Source: Bacillota bacterium (GTDB lineage Bacteria > Bacillota > Clostridia > Oscillospirales > Ruminococcaceae). Taken from it: a DNA stretch of 64,000 nt. The DNA lies in contig JAEZRC010000003.1 in NCBI GenBank assembly GCA_023440965.1, positions 1 through 64,000 on the forward strand, given 5' to 3'. The position numbers and the translations under genes are program-made. Positions 34,441 through 43,579 of the stretch are shown here, piece by piece (position 1 is the first letter of the stretch; each line of letters starts with the position of its first letter). The notes beneath the pieces were generated by a model. It was not told the DNA's origin. It made no database searches and saw only the letters and a program-made list of their open reading frames with translations.

Positions 34441-34842
34441 TTATAAATCAGTAAGATTATCAAAGGTGCATTCTTCAAGCTTTTTGTCAACTATATCTGA
34501 AATTTCCTTGAAAACATTCTGATAACGGCAGGAGCCTGATGCTCCGCGCGAGCAAGGGTAATTCACATCAAGACAGCGGTTTAGCATATATGTACCCTCA
34601 ACAGCTTCGATTACTTCTTTAAGGGTAGTATCCTCAGGCTTTTTTTCAAGCTCATAGCCGCCCTGTGTTCCCTTAAAGGACTTTACTATTTCTGCTGAGA
34701 CAAGCTTTCTCAGAATTTTAAGTGCAAACCGTAAGGTTACACACGTCATTTCTGAAATCGTTTTTGCGTCAAGACGTCTGTTTTCCTTCGCAAGACACGC
34801 CACTATTCGTACAGCATAATCAGATTCCAATGTAATAAACAT
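34441..34842 (-). CDS. Rrf2-family transcriptional regulator
   Basis: 133 residues. A winged-helix DNA-binding domain (SDYAVRIVACLAKENRR, then LKILRKLVSAEIVKSFKGTQGGYEL) is followed by a dimerisation helix and a segment with three cysteines, CLDVNYPCSRGASGSC, where IscR/NsrR-type members bind an iron-sulfur cluster. It probably senses iron-sulfur status, NO or redox. Gene order behind rpoD is tight (12 bases). GAGGTGA precedes ATG 34842. Targets unknown. Confidence 0.88.
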   Translation of the reverse strand: MFITLESDYAVRIVACLAKENRRLDAKTISEMTCVTLRFALKILRKLVSAEIVKSFKGTQGGYELEKKPEDTTLKEVIEAVEGTYMLNRCLDVNYPCSRGASGSCRYQNVFKEISDIVDKKLEECTFDNLTDL

Positions 34843-34854
34843 ACTTCACCTCTG

Positions 34855-35955
34855 TTAATCAAGGTAATCGCGGACTTTGTTGCTTCTGTTAGGATGACGA
34901 AGCTTTCTGAGTGCCTTTGCTTCAATCTGACGTATTCTTTCACGTGTTACGTTGAACTGTTTTCCTACTTCTTCAAGTGTGCGTGAACGGCCATCTTCAA
35001 GCCCGAAGCGGAGTCTTAATACCTTTTCTTCTCTTTCGGTCAATGTTGATAACACCTGATTTATCTGTTCCTTAAGGAGTATAAGTGATGCAGCTTCTGC
35101 TGGGGCTGGTGCATCTTCATCAGGAATAAAATCACCAAGGTGGCTGTCTTCCTCTTCACCGATAGGTGTTTCAAGTGAAACAGGGTCCTGAGCAATTCTC
35201 ATGATTTCTCTTACTCTTTCGACTGGCATATTAAGCTCTTCAGCGATTTCATCAGGACTTGGATCGTGTCCGTTCTTGTGGAGAAGCTGACTTGAAACTT
35301 TTTTAACCTTTGTTATTGTTTCAACCATATGAACAGGAATACGGATTGTTCTTGCCTGGTCAGCGATTGCTCTTGTGATTGCCTGTCTTATCCACCATGT
35401 AGCGTATGTTGAGAATTTAAAGCCTTTTGTATGGTCAAATTTTTCAACAGCCTTGATAAGTCCGAGATTACCTTCCTGAATAAGATCAAGGAATGACATT
35501 CCTCTTCCTACATATCTTTTTGCAATAGAAACAACAAGTCTCAGGTTTGCTTCAGCAAGACGTTTTCTTGCAGCAGCAGCTATCTTTGGATCTGAGGAAG
35601 CCATCTGCTCTGCAAGCTTGATTTCATCTTCAGCAGAAAGTAATGTAACACGTCCAATTTCTTTTAAATAAATCTTAACTGGGTCATCAATAGAAATACC
35701 CTCAGTTGATAATGAAAGGTCAACTTCATCCTCAGCAGTACTCGTATCAATTGCAATGTCAATATCGTTATCAATAGCAATATCGTCTATTATTTCAATA
35801 TTGTATGACGCACAATTATCATAGAAATTGTCCATTTGTTCAACATCATAATCAAGCTCTTCAAGAGTATCTGTTATTTCTTTTGTCGTGAGTCGGCCAC
35901 TTCTTTTGCCTTGCTCCATCAGTGACTCAATACTCATTTTTTTACCATAGCTCAT
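34855..35955 (-). CDS. rpoD: RNA polymerase sigma factor RpoD (sigma-A)
   Basis: 366 residues, the short Firmicutes form. Region 1.1 at the N-terminus is followed by region 1.2 (DDPVKIYLKEIGRV), region 2 with KFSTYATWWIRQAITRAI that melts the -10 box, region 3, and region 4 with TLEEVGKQFNVTRERIRQIE for the -35 box. It directs the consensus promoters seen in this window. It is co-transcribed with dnaG upstream, the classical arrangement. GGAGGA precedes ATG 35955. Confidence 0.97.
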   Translation of the reverse strand: MSYGKKMSIESLMEQGKRSGRLTTKEITDTLEELDYDVEQMDNFYDNCASYNIEIIDDIAIDNDIDIAIDTSTAEDEVDLSLSTEGISIDDPVKIYLKEIGRVTLLSAEDEIKLAEQMASSDPKIAAAARKRLAEANLRLVVSIAKRYVGRGMSFLDLIQEGNLGLIKAVEKFDHTKGFKFSTYATWWIRQAITRAIADQARTIRIPVHMVETITKVKKVSSQLLHKNGHDPSPDEIAEELNMPVERVREIMRIAQDPVSLETPIGEEEDSHLGDFIPDEDAPAPAEAASLILLKEQINQVLSTLTEREEKVLRLRFGLEDGRSRTLEEVGKQFNVTRERIRQIEAKALRKLRHPNRSNKVRDYLD

Positions 35956-35984
35956 TATATTTCCTCCATTTATTTATTGGTTAG

Positions 35985-37733
35985 TTATTTTCTATTTTTA
36001 AGATTATTAAAGAAGTCGAGAAAATCCTCATCACTCATATCTTCATTTTTATCTTTAACATCAATATGCGACAACAGCACGTCAATATAATCATTTACCG
36101 TATCTTGTGTAATCTGTATTTCGCGGAATTTAGCCAATATTTCGGATATTTTACCCATTTCATCAGGTGAAAATTCACTATTAAATACAGAAATACTAAT
36201 ATCAACAGAGTTTTCAATGTGAGAAATAAGACTTTCATATACTTTTTTGTTGAAGCTTGTCACAAAATTGTCAGGATTTATTTTTCCCTGTATATCAGAA
36301 AGCTTGTCCGGATGAAGAAACAGAAAGGCGATGATCCCCGCTTCGGCTTTTGCTTCCTTAGGGTATTTTGCTGCTTCTGGGTTAATATTATCCCTCTTTG
36401 ACGCAATTTGATTAGTAATATTGCGCCATTCTTTTTTATTCTGCGAATTCTGTCGTTTTTTGATGATGGAATTAACCTCATAAAGAATAGTTTGCTTTGA
36501 AATTCCCTGTTCGTTTGCCACACGGGATATGTAAACCTCACGCTCGACAGGCGAGATAATTTCCGACAGAACCTTTGTGACACGGCTTAGATATTCAACT
36601 CTGCCAACGTCACTGTCCATATCAAGACCGTTTTTGCACTTGTTTATTTCAAAGACTATTGCGCCTTCAGAATTATCAAGGAGCAACTTGAATCTTGTTG
36701 AACCGAATTTTTTAATAAACTCATCAGGGTCCTTTGCATCATTGATTTTAAGAATTTTCGTTTTAAGTCCGACTTCTGAAAGGAGATTAATTGCACGGTA
36801 GGTTGCCTTCTGCCCAGCCTCGTCAGAATCATATGATATTATGATTTCTTCGGCATATTGTGACATCAGTCGCGCCTGTTCTGGTGTCAGCGCTGTTCCC
36901 AGTGTTGCAACAACATTTGAAAAACCCGCTTGATTAACTGCTATTACATCCATATAACCTTCAGCTAAAATCAAAAAATTTTCGTGGCTGTCCTTAGCAA
37001 AATTAAGAGAAAAAAGATTTTTGCTCTTTTTAAATACAGGAGTATCAGAGGAGTTCAAATATTTTGGCCCTTCACCGTCAATAAGACGTCCCCCAAAGGC
37101 AATTACATTCCCTCTTAAATCTATTATAGGGAAGATAACGCGGTTTCTAAAGACGTCAAATACTCTTCCCGACTTTGAACGTCCACATAGTCCCGCTGTT
37201 ACAAGCTCGTCCTGCGTGTAACCCTCAGACTGCATATAGTTTGTGAGGGTTGTCCATTTATCCTCAGCAAAGCCAAGCCCGTATTTTTTTATTGTTTCGG
37301 GCGAAAGCCCCCTATTTATAAAATACTCAAGCCCTTTTCTCCCAACCGGACTTTTAAGTTGGTTGTAAAAGAATTTAGCGGCGGCTCGGTTAATTTCAAA
37401 CACACGCTGTTTAATTTTCCCCGTTTTATCGTCCATTTGATCTTCTGGCATTGCAATATTAGCACGCTCCGCAAGATATTTTACTGCTTCAATATAGCTT
37501 AAATTTTCACTCTTCATTATGAAGGTTATTACATCGCCACCCGCACCACAACCAAAGCAATAAAAGCTCTGATTATCGGTATAAATAGTACAGGACGGCG
37601 TTTTTTCAGAATGGAACGGGCACAGACAGACGTAATTATGCCCACGTCGTTTTAAGTTCGTATAAGAGGACATTATGGTCTCAATGCTATTTGAACTTTT
37701 AAGCTGATATAAAAAATCTTCTGAAAGAGCCAT
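35985..37733 (-). CDS. dnaG: DNA primase
   Basis: 582 residues. The CHC2 zinc finger is at residues 37-65 (CLCPFHSEKTP...FYCFGCGAGGD), the Toprim fold follows (LILAEGYMDVIAV, then ISYDSDEAGQKA), and the C-terminal helicase-binding domain is the last 130 residues. It makes RNA primers at the replication fork. It is upstream of rpoD with about 30 bases between them. GGAGGTG precedes ATG 37733. Confidence 0.96.
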   Translation of the reverse strand: MALSEDFLYQLKSSNSIETIMSSYTNLKRRGHNYVCLCPFHSEKTPSCTIYTDNQSFYCFGCGAGGDVITFIMKSENLSYIEAVKYLAERANIAMPEDQMDDKTGKIKQRVFEINRAAAKFFYNQLKSPVGRKGLEYFINRGLSPETIKKYGLGFAEDKWTTLTNYMQSEGYTQDELVTAGLCGRSKSGRVFDVFRNRVIFPIIDLRGNVIAFGGRLIDGEGPKYLNSSDTPVFKKSKNLFSLNFAKDSHENFLILAEGYMDVIAVNQAGFSNVVATLGTALTPEQARLMSQYAEEIIISYDSDEAGQKATYRAINLLSEVGLKTKILKINDAKDPDEFIKKFGSTRFKLLLDNSEGAIVFEINKCKNGLDMDSDVGRVEYLSRVTKVLSEIISPVEREVYISRVANEQGISKQTILYEVNSIIKKRQNSQNKKEWRNITNQIASKRDNINPEAAKYPKEAKAEAGIIAFLFLHPDKLSDIQGKINPDNFVTSFNKKVYESLISHIENSVDISISVFNSEFSPDEMGKISEILAKFREIQITQDTVNDYIDVLLSHIDVKDKNEDMSDEDFLDFFNNLKNRK

Positions 37734-37763
37734 AATACACCTCCTATTTATTATTTGTTTTAT

Positions 37764-37800
37764 ATGCGAAGTAGTATGTGGGCAACCGCAAAGTCACCAA
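37764..37800 (+). repeat. Dispersed GC-rich repeat, copy B (degenerate)
   Basis: TGCGAAGTAGTATGTGGGCA then ACCGCAAAGTCACCAA. It keeps the outline of the other copies but has several substitutions, in the 77-base gap upstream of dnaG. Confidence 0.6.
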
Positions 37801-37810
37801 TACTAAACTG

Positions 37811-38344
37811 TTAACCCCTAAAACATTTTCTATCACTTTTATATTCTTTGAATTTTATATTGATATATAGTTCTTCAGTTGCTGCCAGCAATGCTACAAT
37901 ACACAACAGTAATAGTATTGAGGATTTGACCGATATTATAATTATCACAGGAATACAAAATGTAAGAAAACCAGTGAGTTTATTCATATATGTATGAATA
38001 AATCCAAGCTTATGAAACTTTATATATGCAACAATTAAAGATATTATTTTTATAACCAATATCACGAGCACAAAGCAGACAATAATACTATTGATATGTA
38101 TAAGCGGAAAAATCTTATACGCTGTTACCACAAAAAATATTATATCAGCAACTGAATCAAGTAATAATCCTCTTTGTGATGTGCATTTAAACCGCCTTGC
38201 CAGAAAGCCGTCAAGCATATCTGAAAGTCCTGCTGATATATAAATTACAACAAACAGCAATGATAATGGCTTAATAATAATTAAAATCACCGATAAAATT
38301 ATTCTTGAAATTGTCAGTAAATCTGGTATTCTACTTTTTATCAT
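37811..38344 (-). CDS. CDP-alcohol phosphatidyltransferase
   Basis: 177 residues with about five membrane helices. The complete family motif DGFLARR...QRGLLLDSVAD (DG-x2-AR-x8-G-x3-D-x3-D) is near residues 44-66, so it should be catalytically active in joining a CDP-activated lipid to an alcohol. PgsA (glycerol phosphate acceptor) is the likeliest identity, but the acceptor cannot be proven. Its ATG overlaps the dgt stop (ATGA), which couples their translation. Confidence 0.85.
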   Translation of the reverse strand: MIKSRIPDLLTISRIILSVILIIIKPLSLLFVVIYISAGLSDMLDGFLARRFKCTSQRGLLLDSVADIIFFVVTAYKIFPLIHINSIIVCFVLVILVIKIISLIVAYIKFHKLGFIHTYMNKLTGFLTFCIPVIIIISVKSSILLLLCIVALLAATEELYINIKFKEYKSDRKCFRG

Positions 38345-39333
38345 TTGCTCCAGCCCTTTGGAATAAACAAATCATTGAATAGGTTTATTGCATATCCGTC
38401 TGTCATTCCGGCGACATAATCACATACAGCCTGTTCTTTTGTGGATTTTTCCATAGTTATTTTATATTCATCTGGCATTTTATCAGAATTCTTGTAAAAA
38501 TAGTTATACAGCTTTTCAATCAAAAGCTTTGCCTTGCTTTCTTCAGCTTTTGCAATAGGATTTTTATATACATTATCATACATCCAGGTATGAAGCTCAT
38601 CCTGTGCTTTCTGAATATCACTGTCCATTTTTATCTCAACTGGACCATTTGCTATAAGTGAAGAAACTACAGTTGAGATTCTTTCAGACTTTGTTTTTCC
38701 AAGGATTTTTACAGGGTATGGTGGGAGCTGTTTTGTCAGAATAATGCCGGCTCTTATTGAATCTTCAATATCATGATTTATATATGCTATTCTGTCAGCA
38801 AGGCGGACAATATATCCCTCTCTTGTTTTTGCCACCTGGTTTGTGTGACAGGCAATGCCATTTCGCACTTCATATGTAAGATTAAGTCCTTTTCCCTGTT
38901 TTTCAATATAATCAACAACACGCACACTTTGAAGGTAATGCTTGAAGCCTGTTGGCGAAAGCTCGTTAAGGATAGCTTCACCAGCGTGTCCGAATGGAGT
39001 ATGCCCTAAATCATGCCCGAGTGCAATAGCTTCGGCCAAATCTTCATTTAGACGTAGCGCCCTTGTAATTGTTCTTGCAATTTGTGCTACCTCGAGAGTA
39101 TGTGTCATTCGAGTTCTATAATGATCACCTGTAGGTATAAGATAAACCTGTGTTTTGTGTTTTAATCGCAGGAAAGCATTTGAGTGAATAATTCTGTCAC
39201 GGTCACGCTGATATTCAGTTCTTACAGGACATTTTGCCTCTGCTAAACGTCGTCCCCTCGTCCGCATTGAAAGGGCAGCTTCCTGACATAATGTAGAAAT
39301 TTCAATCTGTTCCGTTTGTTCTCTAGGTGTCAT
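38341..39333 (-). CDS. dgt: Deoxyguanosinetriphosphate triphosphohydrolase-like protein
   Basis: 330 residues, the short dGTPase-like form. The HD metal site is spread over RMTHTLEVAQIA, ALGHDLGHTPFGHAGE and RIAYINHDIED. The family releases triphosphate from dNTPs and tunes dNTP pools. It overlaps the phosphatidyltransferase by four bases and is preceded by a small cysteine-rich gene with a gap of 21 bases. AAGGGGAG precedes ATG 39333. Confidence 0.9.
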   Translation of the reverse strand: MTPREQTEQIEISTLCQEAALSMRTRGRRLAEAKCPVRTEYQRDRDRIIHSNAFLRLKHKTQVYLIPTGDHYRTRMTHTLEVAQIARTITRALRLNEDLAEAIALGHDLGHTPFGHAGEAILNELSPTGFKHYLQSVRVVDYIEKQGKGLNLTYEVRNGIACHTNQVAKTREGYIVRLADRIAYINHDIEDSIRAGIILTKQLPPYPVKILGKTKSERISTVVSSLIANGPVEIKMDSDIQKAQDELHTWMYDNVYKNPIAKAEESKAKLLIEKLYNYFYKNSDKMPDEYKITMEKSTKEQAVCDYVAGMTDGYAINLFNDLFIPKGWSK

Positions 39334-39354
39334 AAAATCTCCCCTTAAAATAAT

Positions 39355-39495
39355 TTATTTTTGATCAACAATTTCTCTTTTACAATATGGTGGTTTCTTC
39401 TTTTTTGAATGATAAGCAATACACTCATCACATTTATTAATTCGTTTGCATTTTGTTCTTTTGCATGGGCAAGATACTAATTTTGCGTCTGTCAT
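39355..39495 (-). CDS. Small cysteine-rich protein, 46 aa
   Basis: 46 residues, starting MTDAKLVSCPCKRTKCKR and containing KCDECIAYH and PPYCKR near the end. Six cysteines in paired spacing plus His suggest one or two bound zinc ions. GAGGTG lies six bases before ATG 39495, which is as good as for longer genes, and it is directly upstream of dgt. Similar orphan zinc-type peptides with the CxxCxxxxC...C...PPYC pattern occur in clostridia, so I take it as real. Function unknown. Confidence 0.75.
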   Translation of the reverse strand: MTDAKLVSCPCKRTKCKRINKCDECIAYHSKKKKPPYCKREIVDQK

Positions 39496-39570
39496 TCTAT
39501 TCACCTCTAATGTTCTATACTTATATATACAATTTAATTTAAAAAATCCCTTTTAATTTTCAAAAAAATT

Positions 39571-40191
39571 TTATGCAAAATCAGCAAATTTCTCCCCTGA
39601 CTTATTTATTAAGACTTTGCCATTTGTTATATCAATGATTTCGTTGGTAATTTCCTTTAAAAACTCACTTTTTACAAGAAGCTTAATTAAAACCTCGTCA
39701 GTAAATTCCGTCGATAATATCTTAACCTCATAATCAGGAATAATGTGGTTAATCTTCCCATAAAGATTATAATCGGCTTTTATCAAAAGCTCATAGCAGT
39801 TGCACATATCCATTACTCTTGCAGCATCAACAGCAATCTTACAGCCGCGAGAATATGCTCTTACAAGTCCACCGCCGCCAAGAAGTATTCCACCAAAATA
39901 ACGCGTCACAACAACACAGACATCGGTCAGACCTTCCTTTTGTAAAACGTCAAGGACAGGAACTCCAGCAGTGCCCTGTGGCTCACCATCGTCAGAATAG
40001 CGAGTGATGTTATCCTGCCTTAAAATATACGCATACACGTTGTGAGCAGCCTTTCTGTGCATTGCTTTTATTGAATTAATGAACTCTATTGCCTCGTCAT
40101 TTGTTTTGACAGGTGATATATAACCAATGAATTCGGATTTCTTCTCAATAAAACTGGCCTCGGCTTTTTCATAAATCGTTTTATATCCCAT
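39571..40191 (-). CDS. yigZ: YigZ/IMPACT family protein
   Basis: 206 residues. The N-terminal UPF0029 domain contains EFIGYISPVKT, YILRQDNITRYSDDGEPQGTAG and RYFGGILLGGGGLVRAYS; the C-terminal ferredoxin-like DUF1949 domain follows. Bacterial members are linked to translation control but are not biochemically defined. I chose ATG 40191, with GAGG upstream, over a start 11 codons earlier. Confidence 0.93.
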   Translation of the reverse strand: MGYKTIYEKAEASFIEKKSEFIGYISPVKTNDEAIEFINSIKAMHRKAAHNVYAYILRQDNITRYSDDGEPQGTAGVPVLDVLQKEGLTDVCVVVTRYFGGILLGGGGLVRAYSRGCKIAVDAARVMDMCNCYELLIKADYNLYGKINHIIPDYEVKILSTEFTDEVLIKLLVKSEFLKEITNEIIDITNGKVLINKSGEKFADFA

Positions 40192-40252
40192 TTTAACCTC
40201 ATATTTCACTAAATTGGTATACAAATGTTATTATATCACTTTTCTTCTTCAA

Positions 40253-40290
40253 ATGCAAAAAATCCGGAATTAAAAATAATTCCGGATTAG
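40253..40290 (-). terminator. Rho-independent terminator of rpmE
   Basis: AATCCGGAATTA pairs with TAATTCCGGATT, and on the minus strand is followed by TTTTTT. Confidence 0.85.
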
Positions 40291-40304
40291 CTCTTATAAG
40301 AAAA

Positions 40305-40508
40305 TTACTTACTAAGATTGAAACGCTTGTTGAATCTGTCAACACGTCCGCCTGTATCAATAAGTTTCTGCTTACCTGTAAAGAATGGATGACATTTTGA
40401 GCAAATTTCAACTTTAATGTCCTTCTTTGTTGAGCGAGTATTGATTACTTCGCCACAAGCACATGTGATCGTAGTTTCTTCATATTTTGGATGAATTCCC
40501 TCTTTCAC
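40305..40508 (-). CDS. rpmE: 50S ribosomal protein L31, zinc-binding form
   Basis: 67 residues. CACGE near residue 16 and CSKCHPF near residue 37 supply the four cysteines of the zinc-binding (C+) L31; TGKQKLIDTGGRVDRFN is the conserved core. Cells with this form depend on zinc for it and often replace it with a C- paralogue when starved, but no paralogue is in this window. Start is GTG 40508 with GAGGTG upstream. Confidence 0.97.
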   Translation of the reverse strand: MKEGIHPKYEETTITCACGEVINTRSTKKDIKVEICSKCHPFFTGKQKLIDTGGRVDRFNKRFNLSK

Positions 40509-40669
40509 TATCTTTCACCTCTTTCTAAAGTTATTATGATACACATAGTAGCCCATCATAATTACCTTCAGACAGTAGTACTATGGAAAAATCATTAACG
40601 CTTGAATATTATAACACAACATTTTAATTATTGCAAGCCTTTTTATACTTAAATTCATTTATTTTATAT

Positions 40670-40704
40670 GCTAAGGGGTACGGGGGCGACCGCAAAGGTA
40701 CCGC
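40670..40704 (+). repeat. Dispersed GC-rich repeat, copy C
   Basis: GCTAAGGGGTACGGGGGCGA then CCGCAAAGGTACCGC. Close to copies A and D. It ends about 24 bases upstream of the maf -35 box. Confidence 0.8.
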
Positions 40705-40727
40705 TATTATTTATCTTTTTTATATTA

Positions 40728-40756
40728 TTGTAACACAATAATTTTTATGGTACAAT
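40728..40756 (+). promoter_or_regulatory. Promoter of maf
   Basis: TTGTAA (40728-40733), 17 bp, TACAAT (40751-40756). Confidence 0.65.
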
Positions 40757-40786
40757 TATTATTATTTAATAAAAAGGATACTTATT

Positions 40787-41359
40787 ATGAATGATGAAAT
40801 AAATGTAATTTTAGCCTCCGCCTCGCCAAGACGAAAAGAACTCTTAAAAATGCTTTATGCTGATTTCAGAATATTCCCGACTGATATTGATGAGAGTTTT
40901 CCTGAAAAGCTTGATTCATATGAGGTTGCTGAATATCTATCTGTAAAAAAAGCAAAAAGTATCAATGCAAATAACTCTCTTGTTATAGCCTGTGATACTG
41001 TTGTAATCGCAGATGGGAAAATTCTCGGCAAACCAGAATCATGTGAAGATGCTGTAAGAATGCTTTCAGCTCTTTCCGGAAAGGCTCATGATGTTGTAAC
41101 AGGAGTCTGCTTAAGTTACAATGATAGAACCTTATCTTTTTCTCAAAAAACATCTGTTGAATTCTATGAACTATCGCAAAATGAAATTTCAGCTTATGTC
41201 ATGACAGGTGAACCAATGGACAAGGCTGGTGCTTATGGAATACAAGGATTAGGGGGGCTTTTCGTGAAAAAGATTGACGGTGATTTTTATAATGTTGTTG
41301 GATTGCCTGTTGCAAGACTCAAGCGTGAAATAGTCAATTTTCTAAAAGCAGTGCTTTAA
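40787..41359 (+). CDS. maf: Maf-like nucleotide pyrophosphatase
   Basis: 190 residues. The N-terminal loop ASASPRRKELLKML, the catalytic region CDTVVIADGKILGKP, and YGIQGLGGLFVKKIDGDFYN are all in place. It hydrolyses modified or canonical NTPs (dTTP/UTP-type Maf) to the monophosphate for house-cleaning, and Maf is also tied to septum control in Bacillus. Its last four bases overlap the convergent YetF gene. Confidence 0.94.
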   Translation: MNDEINVILASASPRRKELLKMLYADFRIFPTDIDESFPEKLDSYEVAEYLSVKKAKSINANNSLVIACDTVVIADGKILGKPESCEDAVRMLSALSGKAHDVVTGVCLSYNDRTLSFSQKTSVEFYELSQNEISAYVMTGEPMDKAGAYGIQGLGGLFVKKIDGDFYNVVGLPVARLKREIVNFLKAVL

Positions 41360-42066
41360 TCAAATATATTACTCTTATTTTCTTTATCTATTGATTTATA
41401 AACACTTAAATTATTATTGCCATCAACTGTGGCGAGCATAATATCCTTGTAATTATTATAGCCCTGCGCATGAAGCTGTTTGTCAAGCCATAAATTATCT
41501 TTTCCTGAATGGCGAAGATTCTGTGGCATAAGCTTCCCATCAATAATTACATTGCATACAAGTGAGTCGGGTTGTGTCATAATATTCATATCAGCACAAG
41601 TTGCAGGACGTGACGGAGCCTTCTGAAGGAAACTCACCTTGCCGTTATTCTCCATAATTGCATATTCAATATCAGAAAGATTATAATAACCTTGACTTCT
41701 TGCAAGAGTCAGAATATCATTAATGTCAAGTCTTGCCTTTAAAAGATTTTTTTTGTATATAACGCCTTTTTCAATTAGTAATACTGGTTTTCCTGTTAAG
41801 AGTCGTCGCATTTTTATCGACTTGATTGTCAGCAACGATATCGCAAATGAAAAAAGTGCGTAGGTTATCATTGCAACAAGTACTACAAAAAATTCTTCCG
41901 GCTGGTCTGCAACAGCAAGCTCAGCCGCAATCGAACCTATGGAAATTCCATTAACGTAATCAAACATGTTCATTTGGGAAACCTGCTTGTTCCCTATCAT
42001 TTTTGCTAATAAGAATAATGCGATTATTGAAAATAATGCTGTTAGAAATGATCTTAACAAAAACAT
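41356..42066 (-). CDS. YetF/DUF421 membrane protein
   Basis: 236 residues. Three N-terminal membrane helices (about 3-20, 30-50 and 55-78, including NMFDYVNGISIGSIAAELAV) are followed by a cytosolic two-lobed domain with the family motifs GKPVLLIEKGVIYKKNL and DILTLARSQGYYNLSDIEYA. Family members affect spore or envelope properties, mechanism unclear. I chose ATG 42066 with GGAGT upstream; an in-frame start 23 codons upstream is less likely. Confidence 0.88.
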   Translation of the reverse strand: MFLLRSFLTALFSIIALFLLAKMIGNKQVSQMNMFDYVNGISIGSIAAELAVADQPEEFFVVLVAMITYALFSFAISLLTIKSIKMRRLLTGKPVLLIEKGVIYKKNLLKARLDINDILTLARSQGYYNLSDIEYAIMENNGKVSFLQKAPSRPATCADMNIMTQPDSLVCNVIIDGKLMPQNLRHSGKDNLWLDKQLHAQGYNNYKDIMLATVDGNNNLSVYKSIDKENKSNIFD

Positions 42067-42176
42067 ATTTTTACTCCTAGTTTTTTTAATTATTGTTGGT
42101 ATTGTGAGTAATTTCAATAAAAATATACTGAACAATTAATGCAGAAAAAGCATATTATATCTCGGGGGCGATTGAT

Positions 42177-42455
42177 ATGGCAGAAGGAAATGCTTACAAT
42201 ATATATGAAAAAACTAAAGACAGCAAATCGAAAAAACGCAGAAAATCCTGCCTTTTTGCAGACGGAAAAAGCCTCAACATTCTTGCTGCGACGACGGCTA
42301 ATATAATTGCTGATAATTTTTCAAATGAAGAGCTTGCATTACTCGCAATTTTTATCACAACAATAGGTGATAACCTCGGAACAATAGTTGCTGCAAATAC
42401 TTTGATATGCAACGGTAATAATGAAAATATCTTTATTCGAAATACACTTATATAA
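42177..42455 (+). CDS. Small conserved clostridial protein (DUF6774-like)
   Basis: 92 residues. A basic N-terminus (KDSKSKKRRKS) precedes a helical segment, ILAATTANIIADNFSNEELA, then LLAIFITTIGDNLGTIVAAN, the pattern I associate with the DUF6774 family of small clostridial proteins. Function unknown. GGGGGCGA precedes ATG 42177. It is 27 bases upstream of rsmE and probably shares its transcript. Confidence 0.7.
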   Translation: MAEGNAYNIYEKTKDSKSKKRRKSCLFADGKSLNILAATTANIIADNFSNEELALLAIFITTIGDNLGTIVAANTLICNGNNENIFIRNTLI

Positions 42456-42482
42456 ATACATATTTTTCAAGGATGTGAATTA

Positions 42483-43202
42483 ATGCCACGATTTTTTATT
42501 CAAGACATTGGCAAAGATAATATAATAATTTCAGGCAGTGAAGCTGAACACATATCAAAATCCCTTAGGATGCAAAAGGGAGATGAGCTTATTGTCTGTG
42601 ATACAAAGGGCAATGATTATTTCTGTATTATTGAAAATATATCAGATGTTGTTAATGTAAAAATTGTAAAAAAAGAAAAGTCTGTTACTGAGCCTGATGT
42701 GAATATCACTATATATCAGGCAATGCCAAAGCTGGACAAGCTTGAAACCATTGTACAGAAATGCGTTGAACTTGGTGCTGTTAGGATTGTTCCTGTGCTC
42801 ACTAAAAGATGTATCAGCAGACCAGATGAAAAAAATATGTATAAAAAAATTGAAAGACTGTCAAAAATTTCACTGGAAGCCGCAAAGCAGTCTGGACGCG
42901 GGATTATTCCTATTGTTGAAAAATTGGTAAGCTTTAAGACAGCAGTTGACAGAATGAAAACAGATGATGTTGGTATAATATTATATGAAGGCGGAGGGAA
43001 AAGTCTTTCGGATATTGATTTTATCAATAAAACAAACATCAGCGTGCTTATAGGTTCAGAAGGTGGATTTGATTCCGATGAGGTTGACTATGCTGAAGAA
43101 AACGGAATTCAAAGAGTCGGACTGGGTCAAAGAATTCTCCGATGTGAAACTGCTCCAATAGCTTCTCTTTCAATAATTATGCACCTAACAAAAAATATGT
43201 AA
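42483..43202 (+). CDS. rsmE: 16S rRNA m3U1498 methyltransferase
   Basis: 239 residues. An N-terminal PUA-like domain (SGSEAEHISKSLRMQKGDEL) is followed by the SPOUT knot with LIGSEGGFDSDEVDYAEE and LGQRILRCETAPIASLS. It methylates N3 of U1498 in the decoding site. AAGGATG precedes ATG 42483. Confidence 0.95.
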   Translation: MPRFFIQDIGKDNIIISGSEAEHISKSLRMQKGDELIVCDTKGNDYFCIIENISDVVNVKIVKKEKSVTEPDVNITIYQAMPKLDKLETIVQKCVELGAVRIVPVLTKRCISRPDEKNMYKKIERLSKISLEAAKQSGRGIIPIVEKLVSFKTAVDRMKTDDVGIILYEGGGKSLSDIDFINKTNISVLIGSEGGFDSDEVDYAEENGIQRVGLGQRILRCETAPIASLSIIMHLTKNM

Positions 43203-43210
43203 TATTTTCA

Positions 43211-43239
43211 TTGAATTTAGGAACAAGTTATGGTATAAT
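43211..43239 (+). promoter_or_regulatory. Promoter of the acidic membrane peptide gene
   Basis: TTGAAT (43211-43216), 17 bp, TATAAT (43234-43239). Confidence 0.7.
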
Positions 43240-43278
43240 TTAATAAAGTAATTTTAATAAAGAAAAGGAGTGAAAAAA

Positions 43279-43566
43279 ATGAAAAAAGGAACTGGTATTT
43301 TTATTGCTCTTGCAGCCGCAGCAGCAGGTGCCGCAGCAGCAATTTTTGCAATAAAGAGGAAAAAAGAACTTGACCAATACGCTTATGATGAGTTTGATGA
43401 AGATTCATTTGATGATTGCGATTGTGAGGATTGCGATTGTGAGGATTATGAAGATGAATCAGACGACGATACAAACGACTCAATAGTTAACGACGAAGAA
43501 GTAGCACTTGATTCAATTGAAGATGAGGTTGAAGACAATGATACTCCTTTTCAATCTGATTTTTAA
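43279..43566 (+). CDS. Small membrane protein with acidic Cys-rich tail
   Basis: 95 residues. One Ala-rich membrane helix (about 5-25, start MKKGTGIFIALAAAAAGAAA) is followed by a basic KRKKE stop-transfer and then about 65 mostly acidic residues with DDCDCEDCDCEDYEDE. Four cysteines alternate with Asp/Glu, like the tail of the DUF1292 protein at 24577. I chose ATG 43279, with AAAGGAG upstream, over a GTG at 43270. Function unknown; metal binding at the membrane is conceivable. Confidence 0.75.
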   Translation: MKKGTGIFIALAAAAAGAAAAIFAIKRKKELDQYAYDEFDEDSFDDCDCEDCDCEDYEDESDDDTNDSIVNDEEVALDSIEDEVEDNDTPFQSDF

Positions 43567-43579
43567 GAGAAATTTATTA

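Noticed and set aside
40698..40710. GGTACCGC resembling the T-box antiterminator core
   Set aside because: The bases belong to the dispersed GC-rich repeat; there is no Stem I, no AGGGTGG context and no terminator pairing before maf.
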